A DNA stretch of 29,084 bases from CAZUEG01 sp043798775 (GTDB lineage: Bacteria > Patescibacteriota > Minisyncoccia > Minisyncoccales > GWA2-46-15), in the NCBI GenBank assembly GCA_043798775.1, contig JAZDOL010000030.1, positions 1 through 29,084 of the forward strand, given 5' to 3'. Within the stretch, counting starts at the first letter, position 1, and each line of letters starts with the position of its first letter. Below, piece after piece: positions 5,060 through 13,228 of this stretch. The notes below the pieces were generated by a model. It ran no database searches. It saw only the letters and a list, made by a program, of their open reading frames with translations, and was not told where the DNA came from. The translations under genes and the position numbers were made by a program.

Positions 5060-7046
5060 CCGACTGAAAGAATTGATTCCTGGATTAGAGGCAGGCGCTA
5101 AAGAGGTGGCGGAGGTTTTTACTTATACCGGGTTAATGACCGACGGACTTAAGGCAATCCGTTTTAATGGTAAATCCGATTATTTAATCAGCGTTGAAGT
5201 TCGGCAAAACCGCGCCGATTGCCTGTCGATCGTTGGATTGGCTCGGGAGATCGCCGCTTATTATGGGTTGAATGTTCGTCTGGAAAAAATTGATGTTAAA
5301 TACCCGGCAAATGGAGAAGTGGATATCAAAATCGAGGCAAAAAACCATATTGAGAGGGTTTTGGCGGTGGAGATATCCGGCATAAAAAACGGCGAATCGC
5401 CAAAATGGCTTAAAGAAATGCTGGGAATTTATGACGTTAACAGCGTTAATCTTCTTGTTGATTTATCCAACTACACGATGCTGTATACCGGCTATCCGTC
5501 GCATCTTCTGGATAAAGACAAAATTGTCGGCGGTCGATTGTATTGGTCGATTAATAATCGCTTTAACGAAATAACGACTCTTTATGGCTCGGTGATTAAA
5601 ATGGCAAAGACCGACGAATTATTAATCCGCGACGAGAATAATCCTTTGGGCTTAGCGGGGATTGTTGGCGGCAAAGTGGCGGCGATTAGCAAAGACACAA
5701 ATCATATTATTGCCGAAATGGCGATCTATGATCGGGTATTAATCAGAAAAAATTCCCGGGATCTAAAAATTGTTACCGAAGCAAGCCACCGTCTGGAAAA
5801 AGACCTTGATCCTAATGGCCTGGATTATAATATGGCGCTTTTGGTATCAATGATTTTAAAATACGGAGGCGGTAAGATTGTTTGTTGGCCTTTTAGTTAT
5901 TATCCTAAAAAAAGGACCGCGTCAATTATCGCGTTTGATCCGGAAAAGCCGGCAAGATGCGCGGGGATAAAAATCCCTGTTAATGACGTAAAAAGAATTT
6001 TAAATAATTTGCGTTTTAATGTGGTGGTGAAAGGTAGAAAGTGGCAGGTAACCCCGCCAACCGACCGGATGGACGTATCTATCGAAGAAGATATCACCGA
6101 AGAGGTAATTCGGATGTTTGGCTATAAAAACATTCCTTCTAATGAACCGCCGGCTTTTCCGGTAACCGAGGCAATCACCCCCAATACCGTGCTTGTGGCA
6201 GAGAAAGCGAGAGATATACTTTCGGTTTTGGGGTTTGACGAGGCCTTATCTTGGCCGATGACAAAAAGAGAGTTAAACAATTTAACGAATTACGAAGAAT
6301 GGGAAAGTATCGCCACGCAGAATTCGGTAAACGAAGAATACCCGGATTTACGGCAAACACTAATGACCGGACTATATCTAGAAATGGAGGAATATCTGAA
6401 AAAAAATATTACTTATATCCGACTGTTTGAGATTGGCAATATCTTCGGCAAAATAAAAAATAAATTTATTGAACGCCAATCATTGGCAATTTTAATCAAT
6501 GATTCCTCTAATGCCGTGGCGAGCGACGCCAAGTCGGCAATGGAGACAGTTCTACGCTATTTAGGGTTTACCGATATCAATTACCGTTTAGCGGTAAGAA
6601 TACCCGTCATTGGCCATCCTCGTGGCGTATGGGAGATTCTGATTGATAAAGAGGTTGTTGGGATTATCTATCGGTTAAAACCCGAATATTATAACGGACA
6701 GGTTGCCTTTTGTGAAATAAATCTTTCGTTGATTTCTGAACTAATTGGTAAATATCATCTTAATCCGGCGGTAGAGCTATTAAGAAAAATTGTCACTCTC
6801 GACGCGAATATCGAATTGCCGGAAAATCAGCCGATAAAGTCCTATTTAGATAATATCACCAAAGCAATTGGCGAGCGGGCATTGTGGGAGATCGGTATTT
6901 CCGATGCGTTTAATTTGGGTAACGGAAACATTCGGTACACGATTCGCGTTTCTTACCAAGGCCTAACGGACCCCGAGGCAAAAGAAATACATCGCCAAGT
7001 GTTCGAGACCGGCCTAAACGAAAATCAAGGCGTTAATAATGGATAA
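5043..7046 (+). CDS. pheT: Phenylalanyl-tRNA synthetase beta subunit, trimmed form
   Basis: 667 residues against nearly 800 in E. coli. The missing part is mainly the N-terminal OB-fold tRNA-binding insertion: after MKILYSRLKELIPGLE the sequence passes within about 35 residues to VRQNRADCLSIVGLAREIAA (B1/B3 region). The B3/B4 core follows (NLLVDLSNYTMLYTGYPSHLLD, then GLAGIVGG). B5 follows as a DNA-binding-like fold (TPPTDRMDVSIEEDITEEVIRMFGY, about 338-362), then the catalytic-like domain with LFEIGNIF. The C-terminal region from about 570 retains an FDX-ACB-like anticodon-binding fold. It starts inside pheS, giving translational coupling. Editing of mischarged Tyr is a known B3/B4 function of the family; I did not verify the residues. 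Confidence 0.96.
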   Translation: MKILYSRLKELIPGLEAGAKEVAEVFTYTGLMTDGLKAIRFNGKSDYLISVEVRQNRADCLSIVGLAREIAAYYGLNVRLEKIDVKYPANGEVDIKIEAKNHIERVLAVEISGIKNGESPKWLKEMLGIYDVNSVNLLVDLSNYTMLYTGYPSHLLDKDKIVGGRLYWSINNRFNEITTLYGSVIKMAKTDELLIRDENNPLGLAGIVGGKVAAISKDTNHIIAEMAIYDRVLIRKNSRDLKIVTEASHRLEKDLDPNGLDYNMALLVSMILKYGGGKIVCWPFSYYPKKRTASIIAFDPEKPARCAGIKIPVNDVKRILNNLRFNVVVKGRKWQVTPPTDRMDVSIEEDITEEVIRMFGYKNIPSNEPPAFPVTEAITPNTVLVAEKARDILSVLGFDEALSWPMTKRELNNLTNYEEWESIATQNSVNEEYPDLRQTLMTGLYLEMEEYLKKNITYIRLFEIGNIFGKIKNKFIERQSLAILINDSSNAVASDAKSAMETVLRYLGFTDINYRLAVRIPVIGHPRGVWEILIDKEVVGIIYRLKPEYYNGQVAFCEINLSLISELIGKYHLNPAVELLRKIVTLDANIELPENQPIKSYLDNITKAIGERALWEIGISDAFNLGNGNIRYTIRVSYQGLTDPEAKEIHRQVFETGLNENQGVNNG

Positions 7047-7129
7047 TTCAATCATTTATCAGTCGGGTCAGCAAAGAGATTTGTCTTTTTGGATAATCAC
7101 TTTTGCTAGATTTTAATCATTTCTAGATT

Positions 7130-9061
7130 ATGGCGAAAAATACTGAAAAAGAAAAAGATAAGTCGGGATATACCGCCGCGGACATTTTTGTTCTTGAGGG
7201 GCTGGATCCGGTAAGGAAGCGTCCGGCAATGTATATCGGCTCAACTGGAGTGGACGGACTTCATCATTTGGTTTGGGAGGTATATGACAATTGCGAAGAT
7301 GAAGCAATGGCTGGCTATGCTCACAACATCGAAGTCATTTTGGAAAACGACAACCGAGTAAGAATATCTGACGATGGTCGTGGTATTCCTGTGGAAACGC
7401 ATGCCCAGACCAAAAAATCAGCCCTGGAAACAGTAATGACAACCCTCCACGCCGGGGCGAAGTTTGGCGGCAAGGCCTATCAGGTATCAGGCGGTCTTCA
7501 TGGGGTTGGTATCTCCGTGGTTTGCGCTTTATCGAAGTGGATGCGGGCCGAGATCTGTCGCGATGGTTTTCGTTATGCCCAGGAATACGAAAAGGGGAAA
7601 GTCAAAACAAAGGTAGAAAAAATTGGCCCTTGTCGCAAAACCGGCACGACCCAGATATTTGAACCAGACGATGAAATTTTTAAAGATGCCAAGTTGGATA
7701 TTAAAAAGATTATTGATCATATTCGCCACCAGGCCTATCTTACCAAGGGTGTGAAAACAACAATTATTGATCAACGGAAAGGAAGCGAACTTCGTTATAC
7801 GTTTTTCTTCGAAGGAGGTTTGAGTTCCTATATCCATTATTTGACTCGTGACATAGAGACCATCCATCAGAATGCTTTTTATGTTTCGGGAACGAAAAAT
7901 GATATTGCTGTTGAGGCGGCATTCCAATATACCGAAGAATATGAATGTTTTGAAGAAAGCTTTGCCAATAATATTATTACTCCCGAGGGTGGCAGCCACT
8001 TAACTGGTTTTCGCGCCGCCGTAACAAGAAGCTTTAATGATTACGCGAGAAAAGAGGGAATATTAAAAGAAAAAGACGATAATCTTTCTGGCGACGATAT
8101 CCGCGAGGGGTTAACAAGCGTTGTTTCTGTTAAAATTCACGAACCGCAATTCGAGGGACAAACAAAAGCCAAGCTTGGCAATCCGGAAGCAAAAATGGCC
8201 GTTGAGTCGGTGATAACGGAGGCGTTGTCGGACTATATGGAAAGAAATCCGCAAGACGCGCGGTCGATAATCGAAAAATGCCTATTGGCGGCAAAGGCCA
8301 GAAGGGCGGCAAAAGCGGCAAGAGAGACCGTTTTGAGAAAAGGGATTTTGAGCGGGTTAAGTTTGCCCGGCAAATTAGCCGATTGTTCGTCTCGCGATCC
8401 GTCGCAGTCAGAGTTATTTATTGTTGAGGGGCCGTCGGCTGGCGGTAGCGCAAAGCAGGGTCGCGACCGTCATTTTCAGGCAATATTAACCCTGCAAGGA
8501 AAAATTCTGAATGTGGAAAAGGCGCGGTTAGATAGATTGTTAGATTCCAAAGAAATCCGGTCTTTAATCATTGCCCTGGGTACGGCGGTGGGGGAAGATT
8601 TTGACTTGAGTAGGTTGAGGTATCACCGAATAATTATTATGACTGATGCCGATGTTGATGGCGCTCACATTAGAACTTTGCTTTTAACGCTGTTTTATCG
8701 TTACCTGAAGCCAACTATTGAAAATGGACACTTGTATGTCGCCCAACCGCCTCTTTATCGCTTGCAGGTTGGCAAGAAGGTGGAGTACGCTTACCTTGAA
8801 GAGGATAAAGAGGAGATAATGGGAGAGATGAAAAAAAGTGGTGTTGTTGCCATCCAGCGCTATAAAGGGCTTGGAGAAATGAATCCCGAACAGCTGTGGG
8901 AAACAACAATGAATCCGGAAAATCGTATTTTGCTACAAATAAAGATCGAAAACGCGAAAGAAGCTGATAAGATGTTTGATGTTTTGATGGGGGAGGAGGT
9001 ATTGCCGAGAAAGAAATTCATTCAGGCGCACGCTAAAGCGGTAAAGAATCTCGATGTTTAG
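7130..9061 (+). CDS. gyrB: DNA gyrase subunit B
   Basis: 643 residues. GHKL ATPase domain (about 15-225): E50 and N54 in WEVYDNCEDEAMAG, the DDGRGIPV motif and GGLHGVGISVV. Transducer domain with the QFEGQTKAKLGN loop (340-351). Toprim domain from about 425 with the catalytic Glu in VEGPSAGGSAKQGRDR (433-447) and the metal-binding DADVDG (506-511). C-terminal tail QRYKGLGEMNPEQLWETTM. The tail favours GyrB over ParE. The first toprim motif is EGP where E. coli has EGD; that Asp (E. coli 426) is a known quinolone-resistance position. The N-terminal 13 residues are a charged extension. A weak extended -10 (TGCTAGATT at 7104-7112) is the only promoter candidate I see in the gap after pheT. Confidence 0.97.
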   Translation: MAKNTEKEKDKSGYTAADIFVLEGLDPVRKRPAMYIGSTGVDGLHHLVWEVYDNCEDEAMAGYAHNIEVILENDNRVRISDDGRGIPVETHAQTKKSALETVMTTLHAGAKFGGKAYQVSGGLHGVGISVVCALSKWMRAEICRDGFRYAQEYEKGKVKTKVEKIGPCRKTGTTQIFEPDDEIFKDAKLDIKKIIDHIRHQAYLTKGVKTTIIDQRKGSELRYTFFFEGGLSSYIHYLTRDIETIHQNAFYVSGTKNDIAVEAAFQYTEEYECFEESFANNIITPEGGSHLTGFRAAVTRSFNDYARKEGILKEKDDNLSGDDIREGLTSVVSVKIHEPQFEGQTKAKLGNPEAKMAVESVITEALSDYMERNPQDARSIIEKCLLAAKARRAAKAARETVLRKGILSGLSLPGKLADCSSRDPSQSELFIVEGPSAGGSAKQGRDRHFQAILTLQGKILNVEKARLDRLLDSKEIRSLIIALGTAVGEDFDLSRLRYHRIIIMTDADVDGAHIRTLLLTLFYRYLKPTIENGHLYVAQPPLYRLQVGKKVEYAYLEEDKEEIMGEMKKSGVVAIQRYKGLGEMNPEQLWETTMNPENRILLQIKIENAKEADKMFDVLMGEEVLPRKKFIQAHAKAVKNLDV

Positions 9062-9073
9062 GCGTTAAATCGC

Positions 9074-9137
9074 AATTTTCAATTTACAATTTTCAATTTT
9101 CAATAAATTCTTCAATTATCCAATTTTCAATTCATTA
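9074..9137. repeat. AT-rich word repeat (CAATTTTCAATT) after gyrB
   Basis: A run of degenerate CAATTTTCAATT/TTCAATTTT words without coding potential. Similar spacer material occurs on the opposite orientation at 26803-26835 and in other flavours at 10008-10040 and 21834-21875. Confidence 0.6.
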
Positions 9138-9168
9138 ATTTTGCGAAATATTGGCATTTGACGACACA

Positions 9169-9197
9169 TTGACACATAGCTGGGGCTGAAGTATCAT
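9169..9197 (+). promoter_or_regulatory. Promoter of secE-nusG
   Basis: Consensus TTGACA (9169-9174), a 17-base spacer and TATCAT (9192-9197). The predicted start is near 9204, giving a leader of about 34 bases before secE. Confidence 0.8.
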
Positions 9198-9237
9198 TCA
9201 CCATTCAGCCCTCACGGGCGTTTTTAATAAAACAAAT

Positions 9238-9444
9238 ATGGCATCAATTATCGATAAATTAAGTATCTTTCTTGGGGAGGTCAAGAACGAAACAAAAAAA
9301 GTGGATTGGCCGACAAGACAGCAAACAATCAAATATACAATAATTGTTATTGGTTTCTGCTTGGTGGTGGCGATTTATTTGGGAGGTATCGATTATGCTT
9401 TTGGCCGTTTTTTAAATTTTCTTATTACTCGGAATCCTTCGTAG
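9238..9444 (+). CDS. secE: Preprotein translocase subunit SecE
   Basis: 68 residues, the short single-helix form found in most bacteria. An amphipathic surface helix carries the family signature EVKNETKKVDWPTRQQT (residues 14-30), followed by one membrane helix (about 33-57). SecE clamps the SecY channel. It lies 13 bases upstream of nusG, the classical secE-nusG-rplK order. Confidence 0.95.
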   Translation: MASIIDKLSIFLGEVKNETKKVDWPTRQQTIKYTIIVIGFCLVVAIYLGGIDYAFGRFLNFLITRNPS

Positions 9445-9457
9445 GCACTAATTATAT

Positions 9458-10003
9458 ATGGCAAAACAAAATTTACCCCAAGAGCGTCAATGGTACGTCA
9501 TTCATACTTATTCTGGCTACGAAGACGCGGTTTGCAAGAGCTTAAAGCAAAGGATTGAGTCCTTGGGAATGGAAGACCGGATTTTTAATGTTCTTGTGCC
9601 TAAAGAGAAGAAAATTAAAATTAAGGGCGGGAAAAGAAAAATTACCGAAGAAAAGATTTATCCCGGCTATGTATTAGTTGAGATGATTGTTACCGATGAG
9701 TCGTGGTATGTTGTTAGAAATACCCCCAATGTTACCGGATTTGTCGGCGCGGGAACCACTCCGGTGCCAATTCTTGCAACGGAAATCGATACTTTAAAAA
9801 AGCGAATGGATTTGGAAGAGCCAAAGTACGAAATGGAATTTCAACCGGGGGAGTCGGTTAAGGTTGCCGATGGTCCGTTTAAGGACTACGACGGCAAGGT
9901 TGTTGAAGTTGACAAAGAAAGAGGCAAGATTAAAGTTTTAATTAATATTTTTGGAAGAGACACCCCTGTTGAATTAGACTCCTTGCAAGTAAAAAAGCTC
10001 TAA
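9458..10003 (+). CDS. nusG: Transcription termination/antitermination factor NusG
   Basis: 181 residues. The NGN domain begins RQWYVIHTYSGYE (residues 10-22) and contains the typical YPGYVLVEM and VRNTPNVTGFVG segments. The KOW domain is C-terminal, with GESVKVADGPFKDYDGKVVEVD. It binds RNA polymerase and couples it to Rho or the ribosome. Length and domain order are standard. Confidence 0.97.
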   Translation: MAKQNLPQERQWYVIHTYSGYEDAVCKSLKQRIESLGMEDRIFNVLVPKEKKIKIKGGKRKITEEKIYPGYVLVEMIVTDESWYVVRNTPNVTGFVGAGTTPVPILATEIDTLKKRMDLEEPKYEMEFQPGESVKVADGPFKDYDGKVVEVDKERGKIKVLINIFGRDTPVELDSLQVKKL

Positions 10004-10132
10004 TATTTATGAATGATGATTTATGATTTATGAATGACGATTCTATATTCATAATCTTTTGAACATCGTAGAGAGTTTTTTTGTGAAATATTTAATGAAT
10101 TATACAAGTAAAATTTCGAGCTTAATAAAGTT

Positions 10133-10561
10133 ATGGCAAAGAAAATTAAAATAATTCTTACAATTCAAATTCCCGCCGGAAAAGCGACCCCGGCGCCCCC
10201 AATCGGTCCGGCGTTGGCGCAACACGGAGTGAATATTTCTGAATTCTGCCAACGATTTAATGATATGTCGAAAGGACTGATGGGATTTACAATTCCCGCC
10301 GAGATAACGATATATGATGATCGGAGTTATGCCTTGCGCCTCAAACAACCGCCAGCCGCGGAATTAGTCAGAAAGGCAATCGGAATAGAAAAGGGCTCTG
10401 GAGTGCCAAATAAAACAAAGGTAGGAAAAATTACTAAAGATCAATTAAGAAAAGTTGCCGAGCAGAAAATGCCCGACCTGAATACCGACGACATTGAAGC
10501 GGCGATGAAAATCATTGCCGGCACGGCAAGAAATATGGGGGTTGATGTCGTCGACAAGTAA
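10133..10561 (+). CDS. rplK: 50S ribosomal protein L11 (uL11)
   Basis: 142 residues, the normal length. The N-terminal proline-rich switch reads IPAGKATPAPPIGPALAQHG (residues 12-31). The C-terminal rRNA-binding domain ends EAAMKIIAGTARNMGVDV. L11 forms the GTPase-associated centre with 23S rRNA. It stands 129 bases after nusG, and the expected next gene rplA (L1) is absent: a palindrome pair and an unrelated membrane ORF follow. Lack of L1 has been reported for some CPR lineages, chiefly Parcubacteria as I recall, which would fit. Confidence 0.97.
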   Translation: MAKKIKIILTIQIPAGKATPAPPIGPALAQHGVNISEFCQRFNDMSKGLMGFTIPAEITIYDDRSYALRLKQPPAAELVRKAIGIEKGSGVPNKTKVGKITKDQLRKVAEQKMPDLNTDDIEAAMKIIAGTARNMGVDVVDK

Positions 10562-10598
10562 GCTCCCCGGGGTATTGATTGTTTCGCTGAAGTTCTAT

Positions 10599-10640
10599 CG
10601 AAGGCTCGCTTAGCGAGCCGAAGGCCAGCTTAGCTGGCCG
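10599..10640. repeat. Two tandem 20-base palindromic units with compensatory changes
   Basis: Unit 1 (10599-10618) forms GGCTCGC-TTA-GCGAGCC (10603-10619). Unit 2 (10619-10638) forms GGCCAGC-TTA-GCTGGCC (10623-10639). The shared frame is CGAAGG. The units differ at TC versus CA in the left arm and at the matching GA versus TG in the right arm, so pairing is kept in both. Related GCTCGC-TNA-GCGAGC hairpins occur in nusB (27262-27294) and in the rpsP terminator (28703-28715). Confidence 0.75.
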
Positions 10641-10677
10641 AAGGGGGATAAGGCCATAACAGGCAGAGAACTAATAT

Positions 10678-10926
10678 ATGAAGGTTTTTACCATCAAAAA
10701 CACGTTCGCTGTTTCGACAGTTGTTATCGGGGTCTTAATAAGATTCATTCTTCACCGCTATTTTGGCGTGTTAAGTTTTGAAGCGACAACCGCCTTCTCG
10801 CTTAACAACGGATCTCTTTCTGATTCTTTGTATGGAATTATTGTTCCGTTAGTTGCCATGGTGTTTATCGGTGTTTGTATTTCTAACAAAACAACATATC
10901 GTCTTTTTTCGTTTTCCGGCGTTTAG
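10678..10926 (+). CDS. Small membrane protein, possibly truncated
   Basis: 82 residues with two likely membrane helices (about 8-27 and 50-68). The pattern VVIGVLIRFILHRYFG, then a polar loop, then GIIVPLVAMVFIGV reminds me of the first two helices of DUF6580/ECF S-component-like proteins, which normally continue for four or more further helices. Here the frame ends at a TAG inside a small terminator hairpin, so this may be a truncated or minimal relative. The resemblance is from memory only. The ATG follows CTAATAT with no clear ribosome-binding site. It stands alone between rplK and dcd. Confidence 0.5.
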   Translation: MKVFTIKNTFAVSTVVIGVLIRFILHRYFGVLSFEATTAFSLNNGSLSDSLYGIIVPLVAMVFIGVCISNKTTYRLFSFSGV

Positions 10927-10935
10927 GCCGTTTTT
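10917..10935 (+). terminator. Weak terminator overlapping the membrane ORF stop
   Basis: CGGC (10917-10920) pairs with GCCG (10927-10930) and is followed by five T. The stop codon lies in the loop. Confidence 0.4.
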
Positions 10936-11056
10936 GAGGCAATAAATCCGACCGTTACTGCCAAAAGAACCGGATTAATTTACTTACGGCAGTGATTTAA
11001 TAAAAGACAAGCCAGACATAGAGTTGATTAAGAATCAGTAGTAAATTTTAAGACAT

Positions 11057-11082
11057 AACCCTTTCTAATCGAGGGGTTTTTG
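11057..11082 (+). terminator. Terminator-like hairpin upstream of dcd
   Basis: AACCC (11057-11061) pairs with GGGTT (11074-11078), followed by TTTTTG. It lies just before the dcd promoter. A 6-bp ACTGCC/GGCAGT inverted repeat (about 10953-10995) lies further upstream. Otherwise the 10927-11160 gap holds no gene I can support. Confidence 0.45.
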
Positions 11083-11096
11083 TTTAAAAAATGAAT

Positions 11097-11125
11097 TTGG
11101 AGAAATCTTGCGGTTAAGTTATGAT
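11097..11125 (+). promoter_or_regulatory. Promoter of dcd-thyA-folA-deoC
   Basis: TTGGAG (11097-11102), a 17-base spacer and TATGAT (11120-11125). The predicted start is about 30 bases before the dcd ATG. Confidence 0.55.
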
Positions 11126-11160
11126 AGAAATGATTTATATTCGTAATTAACAACAAAACC

Positions 11161-11739
11161 ATGATTTTATCTGATAAAGACATTAAGGAACACATCGCCA
11201 AGGGGATAATCAAAATTATCCCTGCCCCAGATTTCGAAGAACAATTAGGTCCTTGTTCCTTAGATCTGCATCTTGGGAATAGCTTTAAGACCTTCAAGCC
11301 CAGTAGATATCCTTATTTGGATCTAAAGAGAAGCACGAACTTTGAGGACTTGATGGAAACTATTGATGTTCCCGACGGATCGCCTTTTGTAATGCAACCG
11401 AAAGAATTTGTTATTGCCGTTACTAAAGAAGAAATAACTCTTCCTGCTCATATTATGGGGCGACTGGACGGTAGAAGTTCTTTGGGTAGGTTGGGGCTTA
11501 TTGTTCATTCTACAGCAGGCAGGTTTGATCCTGGTTGGGCGGGAAAGGCAGTTATGGAGTTTGGTAATATGGGAATTATGCCGATGATTCTTTACCCCGG
11601 GATGAGAATCGTCGCGATGACTTTTGAAACCCTATCAAGCGAATCAGAAACTCCTTACTTAAAACAGAAAGACCACAAATATGCTGGGCAGATCCAAGCC
11701 ACGGCAAGTAAGATAAACGAAGAAAAGGATAAGTTATAA
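11161..11739 (+). CDS. dcd: dCTP deaminase, possibly of the bifunctional dUMP-forming type
   Basis: 192 residues, the usual length. The trimeric dUTPase-fold motifs are present: LGPCSLDLHLG (about 30-40), the GRSSLGRLGLIVHSTAGRFDPG block (about 104-125) with Ser, Arg and the catalytic-region residues, MEFGNMG, and a C-terminal lid QIQATASKINEE. The HSTAG sequence, with Gly where E. coli Dcd has His after TA, is like the bifunctional dCTP deaminase/dUTPase of mycobacteria and archaea. Those enzymes yield dUMP directly. That would suit the next gene, thyA, which uses dUMP and starts 2 bases downstream. Bifunctionality is inference. It is the first gene of a four-gene deoxynucleotide operon. Confidence 0.95.
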   Translation: MILSDKDIKEHIAKGIIKIIPAPDFEEQLGPCSLDLHLGNSFKTFKPSRYPYLDLKRSTNFEDLMETIDVPDGSPFVMQPKEFVIAVTKEEITLPAHIMGRLDGRSSLGRLGLIVHSTAGRFDPGWAGKAVMEFGNMGIMPMILYPGMRIVAMTFETLSSESETPYLKQKDHKYAGQIQATASKINEEKDKL

Positions 11740-11741
11740 AT

Positions 11742-12728
11742 ATGGATAAACGACACCAAGAATATCAATACCTTGATTTACTGAAAGAATTGATTGATAG
11801 TGGCGTTGAGCAAGTTGATGCTGGCACGGGCGTTAAGACATACAGTTTATTTGGCAGGCAGATGCGCTTTGATCTTTCTGACGGTTTTCCGTTATTAACC
11901 ACCAAGAAAGTTTATTGGAAGGCAATTATTCACGAGCTTTATTGGTTTATTGGTGGGCAATCCAATATTAAATATCTTGTTGATAATAATATTCACATTT
12001 GGGATGATTATCCCTACCGTATTTACCGTGAAAAAATCGGAGACGGTATTGAGAAGGAAATGACAAAGGAGGAATTTATATCCAAAATAGAAACCGATGT
12101 TGAGTTTGCGAAAAAACACGGGAACTTGCCAAAAGTTTATGGAGATATGTGGCGCCACTGGCCGACAAAAACAGAAAGAACTATCGATCAATTGCAATGG
12201 ATTGTGGAAACTTTGCGTAAAGATAAAAGCGCTCATAATGCATTGGTAAGCGCCTGGAATCCGGAATATTTGTACGAGATGGCCTTGCCCGAAGAAGCGT
12301 GTCGTTTTCCAATCTGTCATAATATGTTTCAGGTTAATACTAACGGTGGCCGGTTGTCGCTTCAGCTTTACCAGCGCAGCGCAGATATATTTTTAGGAGT
12401 TCCTTTTAATATTGCCAGTTATGCTTTGCTTACATTAATATTGGCGCAAATAACTAACAATAAGCCAGGGGAGTTTATTCACACCTTTGGCGATATCCAT
12501 TACTACGACAATCATCTTGATGCCATTAAGGAGCAATTAGAACGTGAACCGATGGCTTTTCCCACCGTGAGAATAGACCCGAGTATCAAAGAGATAGATG
12601 ACTTTAATCCCGATAGGGTAGAGCTTATTGGTTACAATTCTCATCCGCCCATAAAAGCTCCATTTTCTACAGTAGGGGGGATTGTGACTAAGGACTGGAA
12701 AGATTTTGTGCAAAAGAATAAGAAGTAG
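11742..12728 (+). CDS. thyA: Thymidylate synthase
   Basis: 328 residues. It methylates dUMP to dTMP with methylene-tetrahydrofolate. The N-terminal DLLKELIDSG region is followed by the phosphate-binding-loop area and FPLLTTKKVYWKAIIHEL. The catalytic Cys lies in FPICHNMFQV (near residue 193), then QRSADIFLGVPFNIASYALL and HTFGDIHYY. It is longer than the 264-residue E. coli enzyme, mainly by an insertion around residues 85-130 as in longer ThyA forms. The dihydrofolate it produces is recycled by the DHFR encoded 16 bases downstream. Confidence 0.97.
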   Translation: MDKRHQEYQYLDLLKELIDSGVEQVDAGTGVKTYSLFGRQMRFDLSDGFPLLTTKKVYWKAIIHELYWFIGGQSNIKYLVDNNIHIWDDYPYRIYREKIGDGIEKEMTKEEFISKIETDVEFAKKHGNLPKVYGDMWRHWPTKTERTIDQLQWIVETLRKDKSAHNALVSAWNPEYLYEMALPEEACRFPICHNMFQVNTNGGRLSLQLYQRSADIFLGVPFNIASYALLTLILAQITNNKPGEFIHTFGDIHYYDNHLDAIKEQLEREPMAFPTVRIDPSIKEIDDFNPDRVELIGYNSHPPIKAPFSTVGGIVTKDWKDFVQKNKK

Positions 12729-12744
12729 GGGATAAACAATAACC

Positions 12745-13218
12745 ATGATTTCTATAATTTGCGCTATCGGTAAAAACCGAGAGATCGGATACCAAAACCG
12801 ATTACTTTGGCATTTACCATCGGATATGAAACATTTCAAAGAAATAACAATAGGGCATCCGGTTATTATGGGGCAAATTACCTTCGAATCAATCGGGAAG
12901 AATCTTCCGGGAAGAAAAAATATCATCCTCTCACTCGATCAAAATTACACAGCAGAAGGTTGCGAGATTTCCAATAATCTGACCGAGGTTTTGAATAGAT
13001 ATAAGGATTCAAAAGATGAGGCGTTTATAATCGGTGGGGCCAGTATTTATAAACAGTCCATTAAGTATGCCAATAAGTTATATTTAACACTCGTAGAAGA
13101 TTCTCCCAATGCCGATAGTTATTTTCCTGATTATTCAGAGTTTAAAAACAAACTATCCGAAAGCGAGATATATAAAGAAAACGGTATCAGATATAAGTTT
13201 GTAGAATTAACCAAATAA
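12745..13218 (+). CDS. folA: Dihydrofolate reductase
   Basis: 157 residues, standard for chromosomal DHFR. Motifs: ISIICAIGKNREIGYQNRLL (N-terminal strand and Met20-like loop), LPSDMKHFK with the catalytic acidic residue, the GHPVIMG segment, LPGRKNIILS and IIGGASIYKQ (NADPH binding). The usual MGRKTFESIG reads MGQITFESIG, so the cofactor 2'-phosphate contact may differ. It regenerates tetrahydrofolate for ThyA, encoded directly upstream. Confidence 0.95.
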   Translation: MISIICAIGKNREIGYQNRLLWHLPSDMKHFKEITIGHPVIMGQITFESIGKNLPGRKNIILSLDQNYTAEGCEISNNLTEVLNRYKDSKDEAFIIGGASIYKQSIKYANKLYLTLVEDSPNADSYFPDYSEFKNKLSESEIYKENGIRYKFVELTK

Positions 13219-13228
13219 TCACAAAACT

